Of a stretch of 64,000 bases of DNA, positions 39,884 to 51,113 are shown in pieces (position 1 is the first letter of the stretch; every line of letters begins with the position of its first letter). Origin of the DNA: Entonaema liquescens. Its lineage: Eukaryota > Ascomycota > Sordariomycetes > Xylariales > Xylariaceae. A program made the position numbers and the translations under genes. The DNA lies in the NCBI GenBank assembly GCA_902805475.1, contig CADCSX010000023.1, positions 2,914,001-2,978,000 of the forward strand, in the 5' to 3' direction. Below the pieces are notes generated by a model that worked only from the letters and a program-made list of their open reading frames with translations, ran no database searches and was not told the DNA's origin.

Positions 39884-40187
39884 ATAATTAAAATTTATTT
39901 AAAATTTTTAATCCATAATTAAAATTTATTTAAAACTTTTACATTATAATTAAAATTTATTTAAAATTTTTAATTTATAATTAAAATTTATTTAAAATTT
40001 TTAATTTATAATTAAAATTTATTTAAAAACTTTATATTATAATTAAAATCTATTTAAAACTTTTATACCGTAATTAAAATTTATTTAAAATTTTTAATTT
40101 ATAATTAAAATTTATTTAAAACTTTTATATTATAATTAAAATTTATTTAAAATTTTTATATTATAATTAAAATCTTTTTAAAAATTA
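39884..40187. repeat. 31-bp minisatellite, about 10 copies
   Basis: ATAATTAAAATTTATTTAAA recurs with an exact 31-bp period (39884, 39915, 39946 and onward). Units differ mostly by T/C at a few sites (TTTTTAA versus CTTTTA). Confidence 0.85.
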
Positions 40188-40324
40188 ATTATTAATTATT
40201 AATTTTTTATATACTTATTAAATATATTTAAATATATAATGAAAAAATAAAAATTCAAATACGTAAAAACATTTTTTAATAAATTATATAATATAAAAAT
40301 AAATTAAATTAAATATATAAATAA

Positions 40325-40680
40325 ATAAATAAACGTTAAAATATAAACAATTATAATAAATTAATATATAAATACGTATTAAAATATAAAAAATTAATAC
40401 ATAAATAAATATTAAAATATAAATAATTATAATAAATTAATAAAATATAAAAAATTATAATAAATTAATATATAAATATATATTAAAATATAAAAAATTA
40501 ATATATAAAAAATATTAAAATATAAATAATTATAATAAATTATAACGGATTAATATATAAATATATATTAAAATATAAAAAATTAATATATAAATAAATA
40601 TTAAAATATAAATAATTATAATAAATTAATAAAATATAAAAAATTATAATAAATTAATACATAAATATATATTATAATAA
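40325..40680. repeat. complex AT-rich tandem array
   Basis: Interleaved units of the type TTAAAATATAAAAAATTAAT and AATTATAATAAATTAAT recur in a repeating order, with a longer-range period of well over 100 bp. Higher-order tandem structure is clear, but I cannot fix the unit boundaries by eye. Confidence 0.65.
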
Positions 40681-41090
40681 AAATATAACATAATTATATA
40701 ATTATATAAATTATAAAATATTATTATAAAAAAAATATATATTAAAAAAAATATATTTAAATTATATAAAATTTTTAATAAAATCATATATATAAAATAA
40801 ATTTTAATTAAATCTTAAATTTTACCCGTTTTTTTAATTAATGCGTAATATTTTTTTAAAAATATTACGTTAAATTTATGTAAATAACATTAATATTTTA
40901 AATTTTTAATATTAAAATTTTAAATATAATGTAATTTATACGTTTAAATATAACATTTAATATTAATAACAATTTATATTTTAAATTAAATAATTATTTA
41001 AAACTTTTTACATATATTAAATTTTAAAATATTTAAAAAAAGGTAAATAATATATCCAAGTTAATAATTACCCAAATTAAAATAATGTTT

Positions 41091-42547
41091 TTAATAACTA
41101 ACTATTCAATACTAGAAGGTCCTTTCAAAGTAAAGTGTCTTTGTCTATATAGATGACTAATAGTTCTTATTGATAAGCAATTGAATTGAGTGATGATATT
41201 TCCGTCATAGTCATGGGCGATTGCGATTAATATACTTATTCGCCCATTCACACAACTCATCCTGTCTCAACTCCCACAGGCTGTGTAGAAGAAGATCCCC
41301 CAACATTACCAAAACCCCACTGTCTATTTGAAGGTATCATTTAATTGAGACATATATCGTGTCCGTTTTCTCTGGATGCATACGCGACCGCAAAGTAGCA
41401 CAATGTGTCGTATTATCCTGTGGTTGTTCGCCTACATTGTAAACCCATTGGATAAATAGGTAGCCACCATTATTAGCTGATTGATATTTAGGATCAGTGT
41501 TCATCCTTCGCCACCCTATTTTCGAATGCTTCAAAATAACTTCAAGCAACGACTCAACTACTTCTCATCAACTCTTACACTGGATTTCTCCATGTATTGA
41601 ATTAATTCTCATTCTGCGAGGGTTCTAAAATAAAAGGAATATAGGTAAGCTCTTGACCTGTAAGCTAATCATGTGAATAGGACAGCAAGAATCTGAATTC
41701 GGGATGAAAAGGTGCTGTACGGCATCTTCACTTCACGGTAGAAGCCAGTAAGTGGCGAATCTGGCCGGATTACAGCTCGATATAGAACGAGGACGGGTGA
41801 GCAGACCGCTTTAGTTCTTCGGAGATCATCTCGGCTGCCACAAGAAAATTTGCCTGTGCTGTGCACGTTTCAGTGGCCAAGATTTAAGTCTCGCAAGGAA
41901 CGCATACCCGCCTACCAGCTTTGCGGCACTTCACATGATATGATTTCGTATTCAGCCTCTAGGTATCAGCTACTATCTTCCTACTACTTTCCTGCTGTAT
42001 CTACACGTATTCTTCTAGAGAAGTTCTGCGGGTATATACAGGTCCTCTCATCTACCACTGACAAAGATGTACAACTCCAACCCTGCTCCCACACGAGATT
42101 CATTATCGTCCGGCACGGAAACGTGCAGGATTTGTGTGACACGCAGTGTCTTATTACGCTCAAAAGTTGGATGTGTTCTATCCCTAATCGTATTTTCAGC
42201 GCAACGGCGTCCTGTCGTGCGAAGCATCGTCGTGTTGCGCCATGGATCACAATAGCCAGAGGCTGATAATGCAATGAATGCGCTGTGCACATGGTGTATA
42301 CTATATTGCAGACGCCACAACGGCAAGCAGCACTCAGCCGGTATGGAATGTTCCTTCGAACTCTTAGGTGCCGTGCCTGAAAAAAAAATCAAAAAAAAAA
42401 TCATCACTCTTCACCCTCGACTAAATTTCTCTTACTACTGCTAATACTAATCCTCTACTCCGCCTTCTAATTATGCCTCTCGTTCCTTATCGTTATTTGA
42501 CTTGCACGGATAAGCACTCATAATAGATACAGTCCTCATAGTTTACC
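41091..42547. other. right flank of the AT block, no supported gene
   Basis: Composition returns to normal here. Overlapping short frames around 41,850-42,400 on both strands show no motifs or splice logic. They could be eroded remains of a gene at the isochore edge, but nothing identifies one. Confidence 0.5.
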
Positions 42548-44340
42548 ATGGACCTCCACCAAAGAATCGACTTTAATCAGTTCAGCGTTGGCGAGAGGAG
42601 ATACCGTCGTGATGAGAATGAAAACAACGACCCAAATCCAGCCGATATTGGCCTTCAAAATCCAGCAGCTTGCATAGCCGCATGTTTCCAGCAGTTTGTT
42701 AATGGATTGAACGAAGGTCCTGGCAAAGATATTGAGGGTGTATGCGATCAGCTCTCAAAGAAGCGGCCCAGTACGGAGCTCTGGAAATTGTATTGTTGCG
42801 ACTCAAGATTCTGTGGTGTCTGGATTAGCGAGAAGGGACAGAGTCGTCAGTTATTTCCCATATAAAGTAAAATGCGGTCTCCGGCTAACTTATTTCGCTA
42901 GCTAATGTTGACTCAATTATTAATAAGTGTCAGAAGTAGGTTGAACAGGATCGACAAACAATAAATACCTGGATCAATGATCACTAACTCCTATAGTGTT
43001 GGTAACTACCTGATTTACGATCCAGGGCCACCTCTCCCTAACCAATTCAACTGCAATTCAGTTGTAACTAGTGAGTACCTATCCTTCTAACCTCACCTAT
43101 TAGTTTCTATAATTGACGTTTCGGGTCAGAGCTTGGAGAACCGGGTCTTCGAACAGTTCTCTCAAGTGATGGTCCATCATCCGTCACAGCAACGTTATCC
43201 AGCTCATTGTCAGCTGCGACAGAGACTTCTATAGGTTCGAATTTGAGCTCGAATTCATCTAGTATTCGTACGGCGTCAAACACATCGACTGGCCTTACGG
43301 AAGGGAGCAAGGCTGCGATAGGTATCTGTTCAAGCTTGGCAATCATAGCGATTCTTTTCCTCGGAGGGTTCCTAGTAAGCCGTCGTCGATCACGCCGTCA
43401 AAACTTCTTAGATGACCCCTCGAATCCACCTCGTCTTGGTCGCTCGTCTTCAGAGCCACAGAGTGGCTCGCATACACCCTTAATTACGCCACCACCCTCG
43501 GCTTCGTCAAAAGGTCCGCCATTGACACCCCCAGCGCGTCTCAGTGACCGTAGGTTTCTCCCGTCGCTTCTTAAGCAAGGCGATTCGCCAAATTCCTCAT
43601 CAGTACCCAGTGATCTTAATGCAAGCACGGAAAAGAATGGGTTACTACCGTATAAGAGCCACACAGTCCCGAATATAGCGGCCGAATCTCCCGCCTCTCT
43701 ATCAATACCAGCAACCGTACACTTCGCTCCCCATATGCTACGTGACAGTAGCCCCTCACATAACAGCGATTCAGTAGGAATATTAACTCCTACCAGATCC
43801 AATAAAGACAGCCCATTATATCCCGGCACAGCAGCTACATCCGGGATTAACCCGCAGTCGCCACCACTGCCATTATCCCCTCTTCGGCCCTTAAGGCCAC
43901 ACGATGAACCCATAGAGATCCCGCATCTAGTCACACCGGCCGGGCCACCGCCCAGTCGTGCGCTGCCAGCACCACCCCCGTACCATCCAACATCACCAAC
44001 GTTCTCCGTGTCACCCATATCATCTCCAGGCTCGCCTACATTGCCTCCTCTCAAATCACCGAGTTCCGTGGGAGACAAACATTACGTCCTCGAGAGTATC
44101 GAACTAGGAGAAGAAAGCAAGGGAGAGACAAATGCCTCCGCGATCGGCATCGCGCTACCAGCATCCCTAAAGGACAACGCCAACTTTGCGCAGCCACAGG
44201 GCCAATGTAACACAAAAGGGAATAGAGGAGACCGTGGGAAGTTGCGAGATAATGACACTAGCAGATATCAAGTAGGAGATAACGGATCCACAGTATCGCT
44301 TCAAGAGCTGCGTCGAGGGAGGCTAGGAGGTAAGACTTGA
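42548..44340 (+). CDS. single-pass membrane protein with Cys-rich ectodomain and Pro/Ser-rich cytoplasmic tail (4 exons)
   Basis: My model joins 42548-42845, 42902-42935, 42997-43070 and 43130-44340 in frame to 538 residues. The two middle exons are tiny. The intron with donor GTAGGT, branch CTAAC and acceptor TAG, and the exon peptide VGNYLIYDPGPPLP, support them. Residues up to about 140 carry paired cysteines (CIAAC, YCCDSRFC, NKCQN, FNCNS), suggesting disulphides outside the cell. A hydrophobic helix (IGICSSLAIIAILFLGGFLV) is followed by RRRSRR, so the long Pro/Ser-rich tail should be cytoplasmic. No clear signal peptide precedes the Cys region, so the N-terminus may be incomplete or the helix may act as an anchor. 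The last acceptor is the least certain. Function unknown: a surface receptor or sensor is a guess. It is the first gene after the AT block. Confidence 0.7.
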
Positions 44341-44955
44341 CGATACAAAACTGACTAGGTAAGATCTGGGAAGTAGAATTAGATATACGTAATGGGGAAT
44401 ACAATAATGCGTCTACGAACGTCATTATATCATCCAATATCAGTTCTTTAGTGGCATAGGGCTAATATGTAGTGAGGGTTACTGTAAGCAACGACAGTAG
44501 GTAGTATCAGCACCGTTGAATCCGATGGGAAATCAGTGCCGAAAATTAGATGTTCCGCTAAACGTTCAGGTATGTAAAAGGTATAGCTTCTCTAAGAAAC
44601 AACTAGCATTCTCTTATTTTATCTATTTATGCGGCATGGCTATTGGGATATAATACTTACTTGTTGTCTTTGGTGTTGCGACATAATTTCACGATCGATT
44701 TAAGCATCGTCGGGAAGCCTCCTATGTAAAAATGGTATTCAGGGATGGTTTAAGTACCTAACTCTACGTACATAATTTGGCCCGTGCATTGAAAAGGGAC
44801 TCCTTGCGTAACATGGATGACAATCTCTCCCTCGAATTTCAATTCAAAGACTTTTACATTTACTTATCCAAATATATCGTACCAAACAATAAATAAACGT
44901 TAAAATCACAGAGCCGGAACCAGCTTCGTCTCTCACCCTGTCGTTTTCAATCAGA
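44341..44955. other. intergenic
   Basis: About 615 bp between two genes on the same strand. Presumed terminator of the first and promoter of the kinase-like gene. Nothing else seen. Confidence 0.5.
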
Positions 44956-45786
44956 ATGTTCCAATTACCTCCCATCCCCGAAGGTTTCATTGGACTTCCC
45001 TGGAATGCCGGCATGTCGGGAGGCGTCTTTCAGATCTCGGATTCTCTTGTCATTAAAAAGCCCCTTTCCGATGATCTCTGCATAGAGCAAGTAAGGATTG
45101 AAGGCCAAATATACCAACGCCTCAAATCACACCCCCATATTACAAAGTTACTTGCAATACACGAAAAGGGTATTGTTTTGGAGCGTCTCCAATATCCTCT
45201 CCGCCAGCGTCTCCTCAACCTTCAGAAAGAGAAGCAGCGGCCAACCCCGTGTGAAGTGGCTCGATGGGCGTTACAGATTGCGACAGCACTTCATTATATT
45301 CATTCATGCGGCGTTAAGCAGGTAGACATTGGCACCTATAATGTTTTACTTGACTGGGATGAAAATGCAAAGCTTTCGGACTTTGCTGGCTCTTCTCTCG
45401 ACGGATCTGAACCTACAATAGCGCCCAGCATACATTCCACGCATCCGAGGCTATCTACCATGCGGCCATCAATCAAGTCAGAGCTTTTCGCGTTTGGCTC
45501 TTTGTTATATGAGGTCGAGACTACTTATAAGCCCTACCATGACAAGAACGAAAGGGAAATTGAGGACTTATTTGAGGCAGATGAATACCCGGATACAAGC
45601 GGAATGATACTGGGAGACGTGATCAAAAAGTGCTGGATGACACAATATTCAAATGCAAGTGAGGTGGCAGCAGATATTCAAGTGATTCAAAATCTTCTCG
45701 AAGCTCCTAGCGATGTTTCCCTGAACGACGATCATAGAACCCGAAAGATTGTGCCGACCACCACCAACCCTGCGATATCAATGTAG
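44956..45786 (+). CDS. divergent protein-kinase-like protein
   Basis: Single exon, 276 residues. Kinase landmarks in order: a degenerate glycine loop GMSGGVF (19-25), VIKKP with the ATP-anchoring Lys at 34 or 35, an alpha-C Glu near 49, VDIGTYNVLLD where HRD is replaced by QVD but Asp124 and Asn129 remain, and SDFAG in place of DFG (Asp142). C-lobe elements follow: SELFAFGSLLYEV, then a Cys-Trp (KKCWM) near residue 218. The key Lys and both Asp residues survive, so activity is possible. The altered HRD and DFG glycine and the short length match the lineage-expanded small kinase families common in filamentous fungi. No signal peptide or membrane segment. Target unknown. Confidence 0.85.
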   Translation: MFQLPPIPEGFIGLPWNAGMSGGVFQISDSLVIKKPLSDDLCIEQVRIEGQIYQRLKSHPHITKLLAIHEKGIVLERLQYPLRQRLLNLQKEKQRPTPCEVARWALQIATALHYIHSCGVKQVDIGTYNVLLDWDENAKLSDFAGSSLDGSEPTIAPSIHSTHPRLSTMRPSIKSELFAFGSLLYEVETTYKPYHDKNEREIEDLFEADEYPDTSGMILGDVIKKCWMTQYSNASEVAADIQVIQNLLEAPSDVSLNDDHRTRKIVPTTTNPAISM

Positions 45787-48383
45787 GCTCTGTCGTTTCC
45801 CTCGATATCTCTACTTGTCACCATAAGGTTTCTCAATCAATTACTGTATTTCTATAGATGCTATTAATATATGTATCCTTCTGCAGAAGCTACTTGTTTG
45901 ACTGACGATTATCTCTGCTGTACCCCCATTGCAGGCAGCACACTGCCCGGTTGCTCTCGAGGAGGCTATTAGTACATGTGTAGCAATAGTCGAATTAGAG
46001 CAATGTCGACGTGTTCTAAGACCTTCTTCGCACAATGTATATACCAAGATTCGTACGTGATGTTTTACAGGCTTCGTACAGTATGAAAATGTATAAGTAG
46101 TTTCGGTATATTCGCACATCGTAACGAACGTTTGTGAAAGTTAAACAATAATTTTATCTTTTAGGAGACGAGGTTCATAAGAACTTTGAGGCTGTTAGAA
46201 CTGCTCTGGGTTCGACGAGAATAGAACTATTGCTGTCCAAAATGCTCCAAAGATAGCCCCCTACAAAGAAGACCGCGATGCCCGCGATAGAAAGCTGCCA
46301 TCTTTTAGCTACAGGCTATTGCACTAACATGCGTACAATCATTCTCAAGTAAGGGAGTAGCGTTTAGCAAACAATAATTACGGCGAAATCACTCCTCGGT
46401 CGCAATTCGGAGTCCCATGCGGGAATTATCTTGTTCTTCCTACTTTCTTAAGACACTGAACCATAACTATGGTACTTCTTAATTACACCGCAAGTTGCGG
46501 TCTTGTTTTATGAAATAACACGGTAATCTTCGAGTGGTTGTAGGTATAGAGCATGATCAACTACAGTAGGTAGTGATATGACTCTTCGAAGAATGGTGCC
46601 AAATTCAAGGATGTTTAGCAAACTTTCAAGAATAATATAATTGAAATGGTTAGCCATTCCTTAAGTCTGGGAAAGGGGTCGCTTTTTAATCGGACAATAA
46701 TTTTTGCCTTTATCATTTTAACGCGTGTAATTACCTGCCTAAAGTAGGTGGCCAAGCCAGATCATTCGTGTCTTTCATATGCTAATGCATCAAATCATAG
46801 TTTACCAAACCCCCGGATCCCATTCAGAATAATAATGAGTATAGGTAACTGATAATACTATGTTCTAAAATGAGAGAAAGTCACAGGTATATACTCTACC
46901 TCTTATAGCAACGAATCAAGGCTTTAAAAAGGGTCGAAACATACTATCTCAGGAATAGTACAAGGTGCTCAACTAACTGGGTCTAAATGGGCAATATGCT
47001 TGCGCCCTCCTCATACTTCAAGACATAAAATTATATGATAATGCCCATGCTATAAAATGACCCCTGTTGTTCTATATGAGCCTCTCGATCGCCCACGTGG
47101 GATCAATAAGAAATATCATAGGGCCAATGTAAGGTTGGATGGGCAAGTCTAGGCATGCGGCCAAGTCGTCGCTAGCGGCTCCGCCAAGAGCCTCAAACTA
47201 ATAACTCTTCGTACTTGATCAAGTATAAAGAGGTGCCAAGGCACCAGCCAAGTAGAAAGTCGTTCTTGGCCAGTCTTAACTGCTCGACTTTCCAGACCAC
47301 ACCTTATTGCCTCTATCACAAGCTCACCAGATGAAACCAAAAACTCAAAGGGTCCCAAAATATCTGACCGATGTTAGGCTGCCGATAGTAAAAATCTTTT
47401 ACGTACTCGGGGCGCGCCGTACCGATCAAGATTAAAGAGGTATTTTCGAGTTTACGCAGTTGTACAGAAGACGATACGTTGCAAATCGGAAGTGCAGTGT
47501 AGGATGCCCTTCAGTTATATTCGAAAATGGATAAACGCAACCACAATGTTACAGCTCTTCCTCGTTTCGGTAGGACAGATCAGCATGGCTCTAGAAGAGT
47601 TTCTAGGCGAGCTTCATATAGCATACATATAAACAATTTCTCAAGCTACTCCTCCCAACCTACCATCTAATATACATGTTCCTCGTATAGGGGTCGTTTA
47701 AGCATACGGAACCCTTAATGTTCAAGTGAACTCTCATATCAGTTAAGCCTTAAGGGTCTACTCAAGTACAATGATTGGATAATGTATTTCAACTAGATGG
47801 TAAGGATCAACGTTAGAGATTTTTACCTACTCTTTTTCATCATCGTTCAGTCTAGTTCTTTATAGCGAGTCTCGGCAAAGGCTAAAACCCGCCCATGCAT
47901 GGTGAGATATTCAGGGAGCCAAGGGCCAAGAGCGCGGGACACACCCAAAAGGACTTTGACCGAGATCCCAGCCTACTCCCGTTCTAAACCCCATCAAGTC
48001 ACGACGTCGATCCACGATCAAGTTAATAGCATTCCTTCCCAGTTGTCCCCCCGTCCTCGGAAACCACGTTGCATGCATGCGACCTCGCATTGGCTATGCG
48101 CGTTCATACGCCGCCCTTGAAAAATTTCGGAGTCCCTGATGGCTCGATGGGTGGTAATCCCATGATTTTTGCCTTTCGAATGATGTAACTAGCCCTCTTT
48201 TGGCACTTGCTATAAATTTTTTCAGCTCAGATCTAGCCAGTGTCAACCATAGCTGAAATGAAAATATGTAATATATAGTGTGGTTCCCTCCCCAGAGCTA
48301 TAACCTGCGTCTCTTCTGCAGCTACAGCCCCAGGGAGCCTTGCTTATCACACTCGTAACACCGCCCTTATACCATCAGGCAGG
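45787..48383. other. long intergenic region, no supported gene
   Basis: About 2.6 kb. The short frames (for example 45,841-46,119, 47,149-47,358 and 47,899-48,120) lack motifs. The last few hundred bases should hold the phosphate permease promoter. I found no tRNA or repeat. Confidence 0.55.
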
Positions 48384-50345
48384 ATGGTGTTGGCCCAATA
48401 TGACTATCTCTTTGCCATAGGCGTCATCTTTGCCTTTCTCGATGCTTGGAACATCGGTATGTCTTCCGCTACGCTGGTTCATATACGAAGCAATGGACAC
48501 TGACTTTACTTTGACATATAGGAGCCAACGATGTAGCCAACTCGTGGGCGACCTCGGTCGCTTCTCGCTCGTTAACCCTCCTCCAGGCAATGATAGGAGC
48601 CAGTATCATGGAATTTGCGGGAGCGCTCGGCGTCGGAGCCCGTGTGGCTGATACTATCAGAACCAAAATTGTCAGCCCGAACTTATACAACGACTCGCCT
48701 GAAGTACTCCTGCTCGGCATGCTCTGTGCCGTCATTGCTTCCTCTGTCTGGCTTACCTTAGCTACTAGGATCGGTCTCCCTGTGTCTACTACCCACTCCA
48801 TCATGGGAGGTGTTATCGGGATGGGAGTCGCATCTGTGGGGGCTAGAAATGTCACATGGGTTGCACCGGCCGGTACCAAGGGCACAGAAGTAATCAACAC
48901 CGGCGTGGTCTCGGTTTTCCTCGCCTGGATCATTGCCCCTGGGCTCTCGGCCATTTTCGCCTCTATCATATTTCTCATCACTAAATACGGAGTTATGTTG
49001 CGCAAGAATCCCGTCATGAAGGCGTTTGCCCTAGTCCCCGTTTACTTTGGATTTACCGCGTCGCTTTTGGTTATGCTTCTGCTCTGGAAGGGCGGCGGGT
49101 ACACGATCAACTTAAAAGATAACGAGCTTGCTGCTGTCATCGTCTGTAGTGGCATCGGCTGGGCTGGTATTATCACCTTATTCCTTATGCCTTGGTTATG
49201 GCGCGTGGTCGTCAAGGAGGACTGGGAACTTCGGTGGTACCACATTCCCCTTGGCCCCTTTCTTTTAAGACGAGGCGAAGTTCCACCGCCCCCGTCAAAC
49301 TTCCAAGGTGCTATCCGTAACTTCTACGAGGGTCATCTCACGAAGGAGGAGCTTGAAGCCAAACGCGCAGCTGCTCTAGCTCGAAACGACGTTGAAGCCG
49401 CTGGCACCAAAGAAACCGCCAACGAAGCTAACATCGCAGACGCTATCGTAAAGTCCTCGAATCACTCTGACGTGGGATCCGATGAATTTGCTCACGTCCC
49501 AGAGAAGAAGTCGTTGGTTGGTCCCAGGCCCGAGGGTGTTCCTTGGTATTCTGGTCAGATGCTATTTTGGTATGTTAAGAAAGCGCTCTTCAATGGTGTC
49601 GATCAAGACGTTGTCAACATGCAGAAAAAGAAGGACATATTATCTGGAGACCTTGAGGAGAAACACGCCAGGGCAGCGCACTACGATAACAAGGCCGAGT
49701 TCATGTATTCGTTTTTACAGATCATGACCGCGTGTACAGCTTCCTTTACGCATGGTGCTAATGACGTTTCAAAGTAAGTCTTTAATACTAGACAACCCTC
49801 CCATAATCTTTACTATCGTAGGCATATACTTACATAGGTATACAGTGCCATCGGCCCCTTCACTACGATCTATCAGATCTGGCAGCAAGGTCAGGTTCCT
49901 AAGAACCCCGAAGTTCCCCTTTGGATTCTCGCTTTCGGTGGTGTCGCCATTGTCATTGGTCTTTGGACCTACGGTTACCACATCATGGCCAACCTTGGTA
50001 ATCGGTTAACATTGAACTCCCCCTCTCGAGGTTTCTCTATGGAACTGGGAAGCGCCGTTACAATTATCCTGGCGACTCGGCTCAGTAAGTAGACACTTCT
50101 TTAACCTTCGGTTTCGTTGAATAGATTACTTACCTTTGTGCTATCTTTTAGAGCTCCCGGTATCGACTACGCAGTGTATTACGGGCGCTATTGTTGGTGT
50201 TGGTCTCTGCAATGGAGATTGGCGGGCGCTCAATTGGCGAATGATTGCCTGGATTTACGGAGGCTGGATCTTGACACTGCCCTGTGCGGGAATAATCTCT
50301 GGGTGCCTTATGGGGTTCGTCCTGAATGCGCCGCACTGGGGTTGA
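48384..50345 (+). CDS. PHO4-family Na+/phosphate symporter (4 exons)
   Basis: Exons 48384-48456, 48522-49773, 49846-50084 and 50152-50345 give 585 residues. The PiT/PHO4 family doublet is present in full: GANDVANSWATSV (from residue 25) and HGANDVSNAIGP around the third exon junction, each followed by its repeat partner (PVSTTHSIMGGVIG and LPVSTTQCITGAIVG). About ten to twelve hydrophobic helices are split by a large hydrophilic loop (about 270-420), as in Pho89 and Neurospora PHO-4. The family imports phosphate with Na+ at the plasma membrane and is normally induced by phosphate starvation, though no regulatory site was identified here. The third intron's true acceptor is TATACAG rather than the earlier TAG, because only the former restores SNAIGP. 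Confidence 0.96.
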
Positions 50346-50684
50346 GGATCTCGACGCCGAATATGAAGACACCTCGCACTAAAAACATCACGACCGCTGA
50401 AAGATATAGTATTAGAAAAGTATCCTGAAGGTGATGAGTAGTGATATCTTCCTTTTGACATTTGTAAATAGATAATACCCGTTAATTCCAATCCGTATCC
50501 GCTGCATTCTATTCCGGACTCCATCCTCGTCTTCATTCGTGGCTCATCTGTCCGATGGTGTTGTGCTTGTCTACAAAATAATACATGTGATGAATATGAT
50601 TCCCGTCAATTATGACCTTGTATCCGCATATGGCATGGACTTCCCCATGTACCTAGCTGCTAGGTTAGGTATTTATGACAGGTA
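50346..50684. other. intergenic between convergent genes
   Basis: About 340 bp separating the 3' ends of the phosphate permease and the small membrane protein. Nothing further seen. Confidence 0.5.
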
Positions 50685-51113
50685 TTAAAACCAATGCGGT
50701 TTCGCCGTCAGAACCCATAAGTGGCCTAAGCAGAAGGGCATCAGCTCTGCGAGCCAAGAGCGTAGTCCTTTGGGCGAGAAGCCCATGGCGTCAGCATTGT
50801 CTCCCAACCAGAGCTGTAGCGCGAGTACTGTAACTAAAGTAGCGTCTCTCGCAAAAACGGTCCAATAAACTATTCGCCTGCTCGATGCCGCTTTTGGCGT
50901 TCTCGCAGATGCGAGTAGCATAGATATCCCTAGCGTGAAGGTCTGAGTGCCTAGGAGTCGGCTTAGTAGTAGGGTTGAGGGCGGGATGGGTGCCGCTACT
51001 GCGACAGACAACGGAGTTTGAGGAGAGACTATGAACACTAAGCCCCCTGCGAGCTTCATGATGCCCTCAACTAGGAATAATGATCGCAATGGTGATGTGG
51101 TATGTGTCGACAT
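50685..51113 (-). CDS. small four-helix membrane protein
   Basis: Single exon. I choose the ATG at 51113 (142 residues, MSTHTTSPLRSLFLVEG...). The in-frame ATG at 51182 would add 23 polar residues that look like leader. Four hydrophobic segments are visible: FLVEGIMKLAGGLVFIV, LLLSRLLGTQTFTLGISMLLA, VYWTVFARDATLVTVLALQLWL and LAELMPFCLGHLWVL. This matches many unnamed small fungal membrane proteins. No catalytic motif, and the cellular membrane is not predictable. It converges with the phosphate permease. Confidence 0.7.
   Translation of the reverse strand: MSTHTTSPLRSLFLVEGIMKLAGGLVFIVSPQTPLSVAVAAPIPPSTLLLSRLLGTQTFTLGISMLLASARTPKAASSRRIVYWTVFARDATLVTVLALQLWLGDNADAMGFSPKGLRSWLAELMPFCLGHLWVLTAKPHWF

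Larger units (their letters stand above)
17885..41090. repeat. AT-rich isochore consistent with RIP-degraded repeats
   Basis: Composition falls abruptly at about 17,885 and recovers at about 41,090. Within it, sampled lines carry only about 5-10% G+C, and every frame is dense with stops. The longest frame (20,790-20,975) is a simple Ile/Phe/Asn run expected by chance. Residual C and G lie mostly in ACGT, CGTT or similar CpG contexts, as expected if mutation favoured other C contexts such as CpA. Two inverted copies of one retroelement differ by C/T and G/A transitions where I aligned them, which supports repeat-induced point mutation. The block also holds tandem arrays and two normal-composition islands. 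No functional gene is supported here. The remaining parts (17.9-23.5 kb, 23.6-25.1 kb, 37.5-38.7 kb, 38.9-41.1 kb) probably include other decayed repeats that I cannot delimit. Confidence 0.9.

Noticed and set aside
17885..41090. Mitochondrial DNA insertion as an explanation for the AT block
   Set aside because: No long open frames, tRNA-like or rRNA-like stretches appear, and the paired copies differ by transitions typical of RIP.
41850..42407. Overlapping frames right of the AT block, considered as a decayed gene
   Set aside because: Neither strand gives a recognisable motif or plausible introns.
43398..44078. 226-codon minus-strand frame
   Set aside because: It is the Gly-rich complement of the Pro/Ser-rich tail of the plus-strand membrane protein.
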